Shown here: one piece after another, positions 26,443 to 34,195 of the stretch
Layout: every line of letters starts with the position of its first letter
Position numbering within the stretch: position 1 is the first letter of the stretch
Source of the DNA: JBCBSP01 sp964550935
Lineage (GTDB): Bacteria > Pseudomonadota > Alphaproteobacteria > Caulobacterales > Maricaulaceae
DNA length: 64,000 bases
Reading direction: 5' to 3'
Assembly (NCBI GenBank): GCA_964550935.1
Contig: CAZKBB010000001.1
Span: 65,176-129,175 of the forward strand
Position numbers and translations under genes: made by a program
The notes under the pieces: generated by a model
Databases searched by the model: none
What the model was told of the DNA's origin: nothing
What the model saw: only the letters and a program-made list of their open reading frames with translations

Positions 26443-26490
26443 GCGCCGAACACAGCTGACACCTCGCCTCTTGGGCGACAACATCGCGGT

Positions 26491-26787
26491 ATGCGGGAAC
26501 GGGTGTCGTGCGTCTATCTGCTCGCCAGCAAGAAGGGCGGCACGCTGTATTGCGGCGTCACCAGCGACCTTATCGGGCGGGTCTGGATGCATCACGAGCG
26601 GGCCGTTAAAGGCTTCACCAGCAGGTACGGCGTCGTGCGCCTTGTCTGGTACGAGACCCATGGCGATATCCTCGAAGCCATCCGCCGGGAAAAGCGCATC
26701 AAGAAGTGGCCGCGCGCCTGGAAGATTAATCTGATCGAAGCGGAAAACCCGGACTGGCGTGATCTGTGGCGTGAGCTTCAGCCTTGA
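26491..26787 (+). CDS. GIY-YIG nuclease family protein within inverted repeats
   Basis: A 98-residue single-domain GIY-YIG protein. The motif reads CVYLLASKKGGTLYCGVTSDLIGRV, with YCG for YIG. The catalytic Arg is probably in TSDLIGRVWMHH, and the metal-binding Glu is likely in AIRREKRIKKWPRAWK or the NLIEAENPDW tail. The ATG at 26491 is used. Such mini-nucleases (the UPF0213-like group) are common in alphaproteobacteria; no function is settled. It lies between gatA and gatB, flanked on both sides by inverted copies of a 44-47 bp palindromic repeat, like a small mobile or self-spreading unit. Confidence 0.88.
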   Translation: MRERVSCVYLLASKKGGTLYCGVTSDLIGRVWMHHERAVKGFTSRYGVVRLVWYETHGDILEAIRREKRIKKWPRAWKINLIEAENPDWRDLWRELQP

Positions 26788-26794
26788 TCGCAGA

Positions 26795-26838
26795 CCGACC
26801 GGAATGGGTGGCCCGGATGAACCGGGCCATGACGTGAG
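26795..26838 (-). repeat. right palindromic repeat of the GIY-YIG unit
   Basis: It begins 8 bp after the GIY-YIG stop. CCGACCGGAATGGGT is followed by the hairpin GGCCCGG-ATGAA-CCGGGCC (26810-26828) and ATGACGTGAG. In reverse complement it matches the left repeat, except that the stem is changed at both arms in a compensating way. Confidence 0.85.
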
Positions 26839-26906
26839 CTGAGCGGTATCCGCCATCGCGTCCGTCCGCTCATGACAGACGCGCGAAAGTGTGCTGAGAA
26901 CCTCTC

Positions 26907-27128
26907 ATGACCCCCAATCGTCTCATCCTCGCCTTCGGGCTTCTGGCCATTCTCGGCGCGTTGCTCGCGACGGGGCGGCTGGCCGGTGAGGGCGGCTGGC
27001 AGATGGCGGTCGGGATCACGCTCGTGGTCTCCGGCGCCGTGGGCGTGTCGAACGTGATCTTTTTCCGGCGCCTGAAGGCGTCGCTGGACGAGTTCGCCCG
27101 GTCGCGCACCGGCGGGGAAACGGACTGA
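26907..27128 (+). CDS. small two-helix membrane protein
   Basis: A 73-residue protein from the ATG at 26907. Two hydrophobic helices (about residues 6-23, LILAFGLLAILGALLATG, and 32-52, MAVGITLVVSGAVGVSNVIF) are followed by a charged tail, RRLKASLDEFARSRTGGETD. No family is recognised. It lies 12 bp upstream of gatB and is likely co-transcribed with the gat operon. Function unknown; the inserted repeat unit just upstream may or may not have brought it. Confidence 0.7.
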   Translation: MTPNRLILAFGLLAILGALLATGRLAGEGGWQMAVGITLVVSGAVGVSNVIFFRRLKASLDEFARSRTGGETD

Positions 27129-27140
27129 GGACCTGATGCG

Positions 27141-28661
27141 ATGAGCGACGTGATCACCGAAGACGACGTGAAGCACCGCTATGTGATCGAAGGCGCCACG
27201 GGCGAGTGGGAGCTCGTGATGGGCTTGGAGGTCCACGCCCAGGTCAAATCGAAGGCGAAGCTGTTCTCCGGCGCCGCCACCGAGTTCGGCGCCGAACCGA
27301 ACACCCAGGTCAGCCTCGTCGATGCGGGCATGCCGGGCATGCTGCCGGTGCTCAACCGCTTCTGCGTGGAGCAGGCGGTGCGCACCGGGTTGGGGCTGAA
27401 CGCGCATATCAATCTGCGCTCGCGCTTCGACCGGAAGAACTATTTTTACCCCGACCTTCCACAGGGCTATCAGATCAGCCAGTTCCAGCACCCGGTGGTG
27501 GGCGAAGGCGAGATCGAGTGCGAGCGCGACGACGGCTCTCGCTTCGTGGTGGGGATCGAGCGCCTGCACCTGGAGCAGGACGCAGGCAAGTCGATCCACG
27601 ACCTTGATCCGACCGCGACCTATGTCGACCTGAACCGCTCCGGCGTGGCGCTGATGGAGATCGTCTCGCGGCCTCATATACGCTCGCCCCAGGACGCGGC
27701 GGCCTATGTGCGCACGCTGCGCACCATCCTTCGCTATCTCGACACCTGCGGCGGGGACATGGAGAAGGGCCAGCTGCGCGCGGACGTGAACGTGTCGGTG
27801 TGCCGGCCGGGCGCCTATGAGCGATTCCGCGAGAGCGGCGATTTCTCTCATCTCGGCACGCGCTGCGAGATCAAGAACGTCAACTCGGTGCGCTTCGTCA
27901 TGCAGGCGATCGAGTACGAGGCGAAGCGCCAGATCGACATCCTCGAGGACGGCGGAACGATCGATCAGGAGACCCGCCTGTTCGACGCCAACGCCGGGGT
28001 GACGCGCGCCATGCGCTCCAAGGAGGAGGCGCACGACTACCGCTACTTCCCCGATCCCGATCTTCTGCCGCTGGAGATCGAGGAGGCCTGGCTTGACGAT
28101 ATCCGCTCCAGCCTGCCCGAACTGCCCGCCCAGAAGCGCAAGCGCTTCATCGAGGCGCTGGGCCTGACCGAGTACGACGCCTCGGTCCTCGCCGCGGACA
28201 AGGATCGCGCGGACTATTTCGAGGCGGTCGCGGACGGGCGGGACGCCAAGCTGGCGGCGAACTGGGTCAATAACGAGCTGTTCGGCCGGCTGAACAAGGA
28301 AGGCCTGTCGGTCACCGAAAGCCCGGTCGACGCGGTCCAGCTCGGCGGGCTCGTTCAGCTCATCAAGGACGGGGTGATCTCCGGCAAGATCGCCAAGGAC
28401 GTCTTCGAGATCCTGTGGACCGAAGGCGGCGACCCGGCCGAGATCGTCGAGGCGCGCGGTCTCAAGCAGGTCACCGACACCGGCGCGATCGAAAAGGTCG
28501 TCGACGACCTCATCGCGGCCAACCCCGAACAGGCCGCCCAGGTGAAGGAAAAGCCCAAGGCCATGGGCTGGTTCGTCGGTCAGGTGATGAAGGCGATGCA
28601 GGGCAAGGCGAACCCCCAGGCCGTCAACGAGATCTTGAAGCGCAAGCTGCTCGACGGGTAG
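27141..28661 (+). CDS. gatB: Asp-tRNA(Asn)/Glu-tRNA(Gln) amidotransferase subunit B
   Basis: A 506-residue GatB. The signature region is LVMGLEVHAQVKSKAKLFSG, followed by the kinase-like core with FDRKNYFYPDLPQGYQISQF, LRADVNVSVCRPG and KNVNSVRFVMQAIEYEAKR. The C-terminal YqeY-like tail domain ends KAMQGKANPQAVNEILKRKL. GatB activates the tRNA-bound Asp or Glu and transfers ammonia from GatA. It begins at the ATG at 27141. Gat-dependent tRNA amidation is standard in alphaproteobacteria. Confidence 0.97.
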   Translation: MSDVITEDDVKHRYVIEGATGEWELVMGLEVHAQVKSKAKLFSGAATEFGAEPNTQVSLVDAGMPGMLPVLNRFCVEQAVRTGLGLNAHINLRSRFDRKNYFYPDLPQGYQISQFQHPVVGEGEIECERDDGSRFVVGIERLHLEQDAGKSIHDLDPTATYVDLNRSGVALMEIVSRPHIRSPQDAAAYVRTLRTILRYLDTCGGDMEKGQLRADVNVSVCRPGAYERFRESGDFSHLGTRCEIKNVNSVRFVMQAIEYEAKRQIDILEDGGTIDQETRLFDANAGVTRAMRSKEEAHDYRYFPDPDLLPLEIEEAWLDDIRSSLPELPAQKRKRFIEALGLTEYDASVLAADKDRADYFEAVADGRDAKLAANWVNNELFGRLNKEGLSVTESPVDAVQLGGLVQLIKDGVISGKIAKDVFEILWTEGGDPAEIVEARGLKQVTDTGAIEKVVDDLIAANPEQAAQVKEKPKAMGWFVGQVMKAMQGKANPQAVNEILKRKLLDG

Positions 28662-28702
28662 GCGGCTTGCCCTGAAGCGCGGCCCGGGCCAGCTTCAAGG
28701 CC

Positions 28703-30127
28703 ATGGCCAGTCCGCAAGACTCAGCGATCACCGAGTTCATACCGCTCGACGAGGCGCGCGAGCGGGTGCTCGCGATGTATGAATGGGCCAGCCAGTACTT
28801 CTTCAGCTTCGACACCGGGCTGCAGCTGGCGCTGGTGTTCGTGGCGGTGCTGCCGGCGATGCTGTTCGGACCCCAGCTGCGCCGCATCGTCCATCAGCGC
28901 ACGCGCGAGCGCATCCAGACCGGGCTGATGCGCCGGCTTGTCTCTGCGGCGCTGTCGCTTGCGACGCCTCTGGCGCTTCTGGGCGCGCTCGCGCTGATCC
29001 GCATCGCGCTGGGATCGCTCGACCGGCCGTTCCAGATCGTCGCCGCGGCGATGAGCGTGATGACGGCGTGGATCGTGATCCGCGCGGTGACGCTGGTGAT
29101 CCGCTCGCGCTTCTGGTCCTTGGTGGCCTTCTACATCGCCTGGCCGGTCGCGGCGCTGGACATTTTCGGCCTGCTCGACGAGGTGGTCGACCAGATGCAG
29201 GCGCTCGCCATCCCGCTCGGCGAGACTGAAGATTTGAGCCTGTTCGACGTGGTTCGAACGCTCATCTACTTCGTCGCGCTGTTCTGGCTGGCCTCGGCCG
29301 CCTCGCGGGCGCTCGACCGGCAATTACAGCAGGCCGACGACATCTCTCCGGCCTTCCGCGCGCTCATCTCAAAGGCGATGGGCGTCATCCTGCCCGCGCT
29401 CGCCTTCGTGGTGGCCCTGCAGCTGACCGGCTTCAACCTGGCTACGCTCGCGATCTTCTCCGGCGCGCTCGGCATCGGCGTGGGTCTCGGTCTGCAGCGC
29501 ACCGTGTCGAACTTCGCCGCCGGCTTCACGCTGCTGGCCGACAAGTCGATCAAGCCGGGCGACGGGGTGGAGGTGGACGGCACGTTCGGCTGGGTCACCC
29601 AGATGCAGGGCCGGTACGTCTCGATCCGCACCCGCGACGGCACCGAGCTGTTGATCCCCAACGAGACCTTCATCGCGAACGGGGTGATCAACTGGTCGCG
29701 GTCCGACCGCATCGTACGCCTGCACGCGCCCTTCGGCGTCTCCTACGCCACGCGCGATCTCAGGCGCGTGCAGGAACTCGCCCAGGAGGCCGCCAAGACG
29801 GTCGACCGCGTCGTGCCGGACAAGAACCCAGTGTGCAACGTGATGGAGTTCGGCGATTCCAGCGTGAATTTCGATCTGCGCTTCTGGATCCAGGATCCCC
29901 AGAACGGGCTGTCGAACGTGACGAGCGAGGTCTATCTGGCGCTGTGGGACGCGCTGCACGAAGACGGGATCGAGATCCCGTTCCCGCAGCGCGACATCTA
30001 CATCAAGCAGATGCCGGGCGAGGGAACTCAGGAGGCGTCGCCGGAGGAGGCCGAGGGCGACGCCGACGAGGCGGAGGGCGGGGGCGAAGACGGCGCTTCG
30101 ACCAGGGCTCAGTCCGCCTCCAGGTAG
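28703..30127 (+). CDS. mechanosensitive channel, MscS family
   Basis: A 474-residue channel with about five membrane segments before the pore-forming TM3: LAIFSGALGIGVGLGLQRTV followed by NFAAGFTLLADKSIKPGDGV, the MscS signature. The beta domain holds GTFGWVTQMQGRYVSIRTRD and LLIPNETFIANGVINWSRSD, and the alpha/beta cytoplasmic cage follows. The C-terminus is an acidic Glu/Ala/Gly-rich tail that overlaps the 3' end of the XRE gene by 19 bp. It relieves hypo-osmotic stress by family inference. It follows gatB after 41 bp. Confidence 0.92.
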   Translation: MASPQDSAITEFIPLDEARERVLAMYEWASQYFFSFDTGLQLALVFVAVLPAMLFGPQLRRIVHQRTRERIQTGLMRRLVSAALSLATPLALLGALALIRIALGSLDRPFQIVAAAMSVMTAWIVIRAVTLVIRSRFWSLVAFYIAWPVAALDIFGLLDEVVDQMQALAIPLGETEDLSLFDVVRTLIYFVALFWLASAASRALDRQLQQADDISPAFRALISKAMGVILPALAFVVALQLTGFNLATLAIFSGALGIGVGLGLQRTVSNFAAGFTLLADKSIKPGDGVEVDGTFGWVTQMQGRYVSIRTRDGTELLIPNETFIANGVINWSRSDRIVRLHAPFGVSYATRDLRRVQELAQEAAKTVDRVVPDKNPVCNVMEFGDSSVNFDLRFWIQDPQNGLSNVTSEVYLALWDALHEDGIEIPFPQRDIYIKQMPGEGTQEASPEEAEGDADEAEGGGEDGASTRAQSASR

Positions 30128-30333
30128 AAGACCTCCTCCACGCCGGCTCCAAGCGCGCGCGCGATCTTCAGCGCCAGAAGCGCGGACGGCGTGAACACGC
30201 CGTTCTCCACCGTGTTGATGGTCTTGCGCGTGACGCCGACCCGGTCAGCCAGTTCGGCCTGGGTCAGCCCGGCCTCGCCGCGCAACCGCTTCATGCGGTT
30301 GCCGAGACGCTCGCCCTTGCCGTGAGCGGCCAT
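30109..30333 (-). CDS. XRE-family transcriptional regulator, small
   Basis: A 74-residue DNA-binding protein. RMKRLRGEAGLTQAELADRV and GVTRKTINTVENGVFTPSAL form the five-helix HTH_3 domain, followed by LLALKIARALGAGVEEVFYL. It is the short stand-alone type often paired with a membrane protein. Its ATG overlaps the stop of the upstream membrane-protein gene by one base (TAATG). I infer autoregulation through the two boxes at 30800-30847. An ATG 13 codons later is a possible alternative start. Confidence 0.9.
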   Translation of the reverse strand: MAAHGKGERLGNRMKRLRGEAGLTQAELADRVGVTRKTINTVENGVFTPSALLALKIARALGAGVEEVFYLEAD

Positions 30334-30773
30334 TACGAGCCCTCCGGCTCGCGCGCCTCGTACCAGACATAGGCCAGAAGGAAGCTCGCCACCGACAGGC
30401 CGACCAGCGTCTTGAGCAGAAACTGCCGGTCGATCGCGAACTCGCCGAGCGTCATGAAGATCACGGCCGCGACCGTGTTGATGTAGAACGCCGTCTCCAT
30501 CGCCTTGCGCCGCGTGGCGACGGCGAGCTCGTCGTTGAGCACGTCGAACAGGCCGCGCGCCTTGGCCTGGAACCCCGCGCCGAGCAGCAGGATGAGGCTC
30601 ACGATCCCTAGCCCCGCGCCCACGCCCGAGGCCAGATAGGCCGGACCGACAAAGCCCTCAGGGGCGAAGTCCGCGCGCGCCAGCCCGTCGCCCGTCTGCC
30701 AGGCGAAGAAGCCGATCGCGGTCAGCGCGGCGAAGATCCGCCCGCGCGCCTGGAGTTGTTCGGCGGTGTCCAT
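30333..30773 (-). CDS. membrane protein paired with the XRE regulator
   Basis: A 146-residue protein with four likely membrane helices: FAALTAIGFFAWQTGDGLA, YLASGVGAGLGIVSLILLLG, YINTVAAVIFMTLGEFA and LLKTLVGLSVASFLLAYVWY. The loop between helices 2 and 3 is charged (FQAKARGLFDVLNDELAVAT). It starts with the ATG at 30773 and is first in a two-gene operon with the XRE gene. Pairs of a four-helix membrane protein and a small XRE regulator recur in bacteria; the signal they sense is unknown. I cannot assign a family with confidence. Confidence 0.8.
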   Translation of the reverse strand: MDTAEQLQARGRIFAALTAIGFFAWQTGDGLARADFAPEGFVGPAYLASGVGAGLGIVSLILLLGAGFQAKARGLFDVLNDELAVATRRKAMETAFYINTVAAVIFMTLGEFAIDRQFLLKTLVGLSVASFLLAYVWYEAREPEGS

Positions 30774-30799
30774 CAGCTCGATCCTTTTCAGTTTGCGAT

Positions 30800-30847
30800 G
30801 TAACCGAAAGGTGACTTAGCGCGACGCAAAGGTAACGTCAAGGTGAC
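30800..30847 (-). promoter_or_regulatory. double operator and promoter of the membrane-protein/XRE operon
   Basis: Two 16-bp direct boxes on the plus strand, GTAACCGAAAGGTGAC (30800-30815) and GTAACGTCAAGGTGAC (30832-30847), agree at 13 positions and start 32 bp apart, about three helical turns. Each is an imperfect palindrome, GTAAC-N6-GTGAC. On the minus strand TTGACG (30836-30841) and TAAGTC (30813-30818) are spaced by 17 bp, so one box covers the -35 and the other abuts the -10, as expected for repression. Confidence 0.6.
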
Positions 30848-30859
30848 ATTGCGATGGCA

Positions 30860-31819
30860 TCACTTGAGGCCGATTTCGCGCAGGCGCTCCTGCAGATAGG
30901 CGTCCGCCGTGATCGGCTCCGCGTAGCGGTCCGGGGTCTGCGGCGAGACGCAGCCGGGCAGCGTGCGGATCTCGAAGTCCGGATTGAAGTGCAGGAAGAA
31001 GGGCGTGGAGTAGCGCGATACGCCGGCGCGCTCGGGCGGTGGATTGACCACGCGGTGCGTCGTGGACGGCAGGACGTCGTTGGTCAGGCGCTGCAGCATA
31101 TCGCCGATATTGACCACCAGAGCGCCTTCGGGCGGCTGGATCGGCAGCCATTCGCCCGAGCGGGTCTTGACCTGAAGCCCCGCTTCTTCAGCGCCAAGCA
31201 AGAGCGTGATGACGTTGATGTCTTCATGCGCCCCCGCGCGCACGCCCTCGGGCGCGCCCATGATGGGAGGATAGTGCAGGAGCCTCAGAACCGAATTGCC
31301 TTCATCGACCGTCGCGTCGAACCAGCGCTCTTCAAGGCCGAGATCGCGCGCGATGGCGCGAAGCAGCACCGCGCCCATCTCGTCGAGCGCATCAAACAGC
31401 GCCGCGCTGGAGCGATCGAAGCCGGGAACCTCTGAGACGCTGACGTTTTCCGGCATGAAGCGGCTCAGGCGATGGCCGGTCGCCAAGTCGCGGCCGCGGT
31501 GCCAGAACTCCTTCAGGTCCTTCGCCGCGGCGTCCTTGGCGTTCTCCGTTGCGAAGGGCGTATAGCCGCGCGCCCCGCCCTGGCCGGGCTGGTGATAGGC
31601 GCGCTTGGCCGCTTCCGGCAGAGCGAAGAAGGCCTTCATGTCGGCCAGCGCGGCGTCGATCACGCCCTGGTCGACCGGGTGATCGCTGACCACGGCGAAG
31701 CCGTACTCGCGAAACGAGCGGCCGAGATCGCGCGCGAACCCTTCCGGATGGGAGGCGGCGCGGGTGAAGGAGACGGGCGCTAGGGTTTCGCCGGTGAGAA
31801 CAGGAGCGGGGTTTGACAT
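30860..31819 (-). CDS. isopenicillin-N-synthase-like 2-oxoglutarate/Fe(II) dioxygenase
   Basis: A 319-residue IPNS-type oxygenase. The N-terminal DIOX_N region holds FARDLGRSFREYGFAVVSDH. The iron ligands are His198, Asp200 (AGAHEDINVITLLLG) and His255 (STTHRVVNP), and the 2-oxoglutarate-binding motif is Arg269-Ser271 (SRYSTPFF). It would oxidise a small molecule with 2-oxoglutarate and O2; the substrate is unknown, though many bacterial homologues are annotated as such without proof. The ATG at 31819 is chosen; the upstream extension overlaps the GST promoter region. Its stop is 13 bp from the XRE operator region, so read-through into that operon is possible. Confidence 0.9.
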   Translation of the reverse strand: MSNPAPVLTGETLAPVSFTRAASHPEGFARDLGRSFREYGFAVVSDHPVDQGVIDAALADMKAFFALPEAAKRAYHQPGQGGARGYTPFATENAKDAAAKDLKEFWHRGRDLATGHRLSRFMPENVSVSEVPGFDRSSAALFDALDEMGAVLLRAIARDLGLEERWFDATVDEGNSVLRLLHYPPIMGAPEGVRAGAHEDINVITLLLGAEEAGLQVKTRSGEWLPIQPPEGALVVNIGDMLQRLTNDVLPSTTHRVVNPPPERAGVSRYSTPFFLHFNPDFEIRTLPGCVSPQTPDRYAEPITADAYLQERLREIGLK

Positions 31820-31934
31820 GGGCGTCGTGTAGCGCCGCCTCTCGATCTCGTGAAGAGTGGTGTGCTTGACCATCTCGCCGCACCGCCCGACATCGCGCGC
31901 TGAAGGGGCAGTCCGCGACCGCAAGGAGGGTCTG

Positions 31935-32657
31935 ATGACCAACCCGATCGAGCTTTACTACTGGCCGACGCCGAACGGCTGGAAGGTGTCCATCGCGCTT
32001 GAGGAGATGGGCCTCGCCTATGAGCTGAAGCCGGTGAATATCGGCGCGGGCGAGCAGTTCGAGCCGGACTTCCTGAAGATCAGCCCGAACAACCGCATGC
32101 CGGCGATCATCGATCCGGACGGTCCTGACGGTCAGCCGATCTCGGTCTTCGAAAGCGGCGCGATCCTGCAATACCTCGCGCGCAAGACCGGTCAGTTCTA
32201 CGGCGAGAGCGAGCGCGAGCGGGTCGAGATCGAGCAATGGCTGTTCTGGCAGATGGGCGGGCTCGGCCCCATGGCCGGCCAGGCGCACCACTTCCGCTCC
32301 TACGCCAAGAAGATCGAGCCCGACGAGAGCAAGCTGGAATACGGCGCGGCGCGCTACACCAACGAGGTTCATCGCCTCTACGGCGTGATGGAGCGCCGGC
32401 TCGCCGGTCGTGACTATCTCGCCGGCCCGTACTCAATCGCCGACATGGCCGCCTGGCCCTGGATCCTGCCTGAAGGCCAGGGCCAGGATCTGGGCGAGTT
32501 TCCCAACCTGAAAGCCTATGTGGAGCGCGTCGGCGCGCGCGAGGCGGTCAAGGCCGGGCGCGACGCGGGCAAGGACTTGCGTCGCCGGCTCGACGAGGAC
32601 TCCGACGAGGCCAGGAAGGCGCGGGACGTGTTGTTCGGACAACGCGCGCGCGGATAA
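31935..32657 (+). CDS. glutathione S-transferase, YfcG-like disulfide oxidoreductase
   Basis: A 240-residue GST. The N-terminal thioredoxin fold has IELYYWPTPNGWKVSIALEE, where TPNG is the glutathione-contacting Thr-Asn motif of the YfcG/Ure2-like group, and NNRMPAIIDPD with VFESGAILQYLARKTGQF. The helical domain includes QWLFWQMGGLGPMAGQAHHF and YSIADMAAWPWI. YfcG-type members reduce disulfides using glutathione and lack a catalytic Cys. The ATG at 31935 follows AAGGAGG. It is divergent from the IPNS-like gene. The long Asp/Arg-rich C-terminal tail is slightly beyond the usual length. Confidence 0.9.
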   Translation: MTNPIELYYWPTPNGWKVSIALEEMGLAYELKPVNIGAGEQFEPDFLKISPNNRMPAIIDPDGPDGQPISVFESGAILQYLARKTGQFYGESERERVEIEQWLFWQMGGLGPMAGQAHHFRSYAKKIEPDESKLEYGAARYTNEVHRLYGVMERRLAGRDYLAGPYSIADMAAWPWILPEGQGQDLGEFPNLKAYVERVGAREAVKAGRDAGKDLRRRLDEDSDEARKARDVLFGQRARG

Positions 32658-32749
32658 CGCCGCCGCAGCGGTCCGCCCCGCTTCGGTTCGCCCGCTCGTC
32701 GTGCTTTGATCGGCGGTGAGGGGTGTGGGACCGACGAGGGGCGTTTCGC

Positions 32750-34027
32750 ATGGGTCTTCCAGGCGCGGCAGGCCGGTGGCGCGCGGCGATCGCGCGTGCG
32801 GAGCGCAGCGCGGCCCTGCGCGCGCAAACGCGCCGACCGGGCGAAGCCGGGCTGGCTCGTGTCGGCGCCTGGATGCTCGTCGAGGCGGTGTTGAGGGTCA
32901 TCCGCCCCGCGATCCTGATTGCACTCATCGCTGCAGCCGCATGGTTCGGCTGGCGCGGCGCGGAGACGGCGTCGGCGTCGGGCTGGTCGCCGCTTCCAGG
33001 CGCGATGGCCGGGGCCGACGATCCACTCGATGGCGCGCTGGGGCCGGGCGAGGCCGGTCTGGCCGCGTTGGCGGACCGCATCGAGCAGGCGCTGTCGCCC
33101 GCGCCGGGCCGACCGCCCGATCTCATACTCGCTGACGCGTATCTCGCCGCGGCGGGGACGCTTCTGCCGCGTGAGACCTTGGCCGCGGCCGCCGGGCTCG
33201 GCCCGCAGGTCGAGGCGCGCACGCGCGCCCTGCCGGCCTGGCTGCGTGAGCGCCGATTGAGCGCGGCGCGCCGGAACGCGCTCACCCGCTTTGCGGCGAT
33301 GGGGTACGACCCGCCCGCGCTCGCGCTGCTTCCGTCCGACGCCGTGAGACGCCGCGAGCGCGCCCTGCGCCTCTACGGCCGGCTGTTCGAGGGCTTGAAC
33401 GCGGTGATCGCGTCGGGGGAGGGCGTGGTCGATCTATCTCGTGCGCCGGGCTTCAGAGGCGGCGCGTTCCACGCCGGCGCGTCCGAAACTCGGCTGGCCG
33501 CCCGTCTGCTTTCGCTGGAGGGCAACCCGCGCGCCGATCCGCTCGGCGCGCGGGTGTTGCGGGCCGGCGAGGCCGGCGGCCTGCTGACGCCGTCCTTCGC
33601 CGCAGCGCTTGAGGCCGGCGCGGACGGCGCAGTCGGTCGGCGCGCCTCCATCGCCGCCGGTGCGCTGGCGCGTTCGACCTCTCCGCTCGCTGCAGCCCGG
33701 ATCGCCGGAACGGCGCGCAGCCTTGCAGACCTTGAGCGTTCGGCCGCGCGCGCACGCGAGGAAGGCCTGGTCGTCATGGCGCGCGCGGATTGGCTGGGTC
33801 CGGCCGCAGCGCATGCGCCGGTCAGCCCGCGCGCGCCAGCGCCGCCGCCCGGCGCCAGGGGTGATTTCCGCATCGCCGGCGCCTTGCTGGGCGCCGCCGC
33901 GCTGCTCGTCGTTTTCGCGGTCTGGAGCTCTGGCGCGCGCGTCAATCTGCCCGGCTCAGGACGGGGCTCTGTGTTCGACGCGCAGCTGCGGCGTTTGCTA
34001 TTGGGTAAGAAAGATCAATCGATTTAA
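32750..34027 (+). CDS. hypothetical two-TM protein, unrecognised
   Basis: A 425-residue protein from the ATG at 32750, preceded by GAGGGG; an in-frame GTG at 32723 is an alternative. One membrane helix lies near residues 50-65 (VIRPAILIALIAAAAWFGW) and another near 375-395 (IAGALLGAAALLVVFAVW). Between them is a roughly 300-residue Ala/Arg-rich, mostly helical domain that should lie in the periplasm if both helices are real. A Pro-rich segment (SPRAPAPPPGARG) precedes the second helix. The short basic C-terminus ends GKKDQSI. No family recognised. It stands beside the holdfast locus, which may be chance. Confidence 0.75.
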   Translation: MGLPGAAGRWRAAIARAERSAALRAQTRRPGEAGLARVGAWMLVEAVLRVIRPAILIALIAAAAWFGWRGAETASASGWSPLPGAMAGADDPLDGALGPGEAGLAALADRIEQALSPAPGRPPDLILADAYLAAAGTLLPRETLAAAAGLGPQVEARTRALPAWLRERRLSAARRNALTRFAAMGYDPPALALLPSDAVRRRERALRLYGRLFEGLNAVIASGEGVVDLSRAPGFRGGAFHAGASETRLAARLLSLEGNPRADPLGARVLRAGEAGGLLTPSFAAALEAGADGAVGRRASIAAGALARSTSPLAAARIAGTARSLADLERSAARAREEGLVVMARADWLGPAAAHAPVSPRAPAPPPGARGDFRIAGALLGAAALLVVFAVWSSGARVNLPGSGRGSVFDAQLRRLLLGKKDQSI

Positions 34028-34030
34028 AGA

Positions 34031-34062
34031 GTTAAGGCGCGTTATTCTTGATGCGGCTTAAC
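34031..34062. repeat. inverted repeat after the 425-residue protein gene
   Basis: GTTAAGGCGC (34031-34040) and GCGGCTTAAC (34053-34062) pair at nine of ten positions around a 12-base loop, four bases after the stop codon. There is no T-run, so it may be a factor-dependent terminator or an operator for the downstream gene. Confidence 0.4.
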
Positions 34063-34195
34063 CTTGTCTACACCCATGCTCCCACATGATCGCCCTCGAC
34101 GACGGGGACGAGCCTCGCGTCGAAGGTGGGAAGAGCGGCGCTGCAGCGAGGCGGGAAGACCTCCAAAAGCCCGCTCCAGATGATGGGGTGTGACG

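Noticed and set aside
26404..26856. A 150-residue minus-strand frame covering the GIY-YIG gene
   Set aside because: It is antisense to the GIY-YIG gene and runs through both repeats; the plus-strand product has a clear family match.
26778..28034. A 418-residue minus-strand frame within gatB
   Set aside because: Antisense to gatB, an essential conserved gene.
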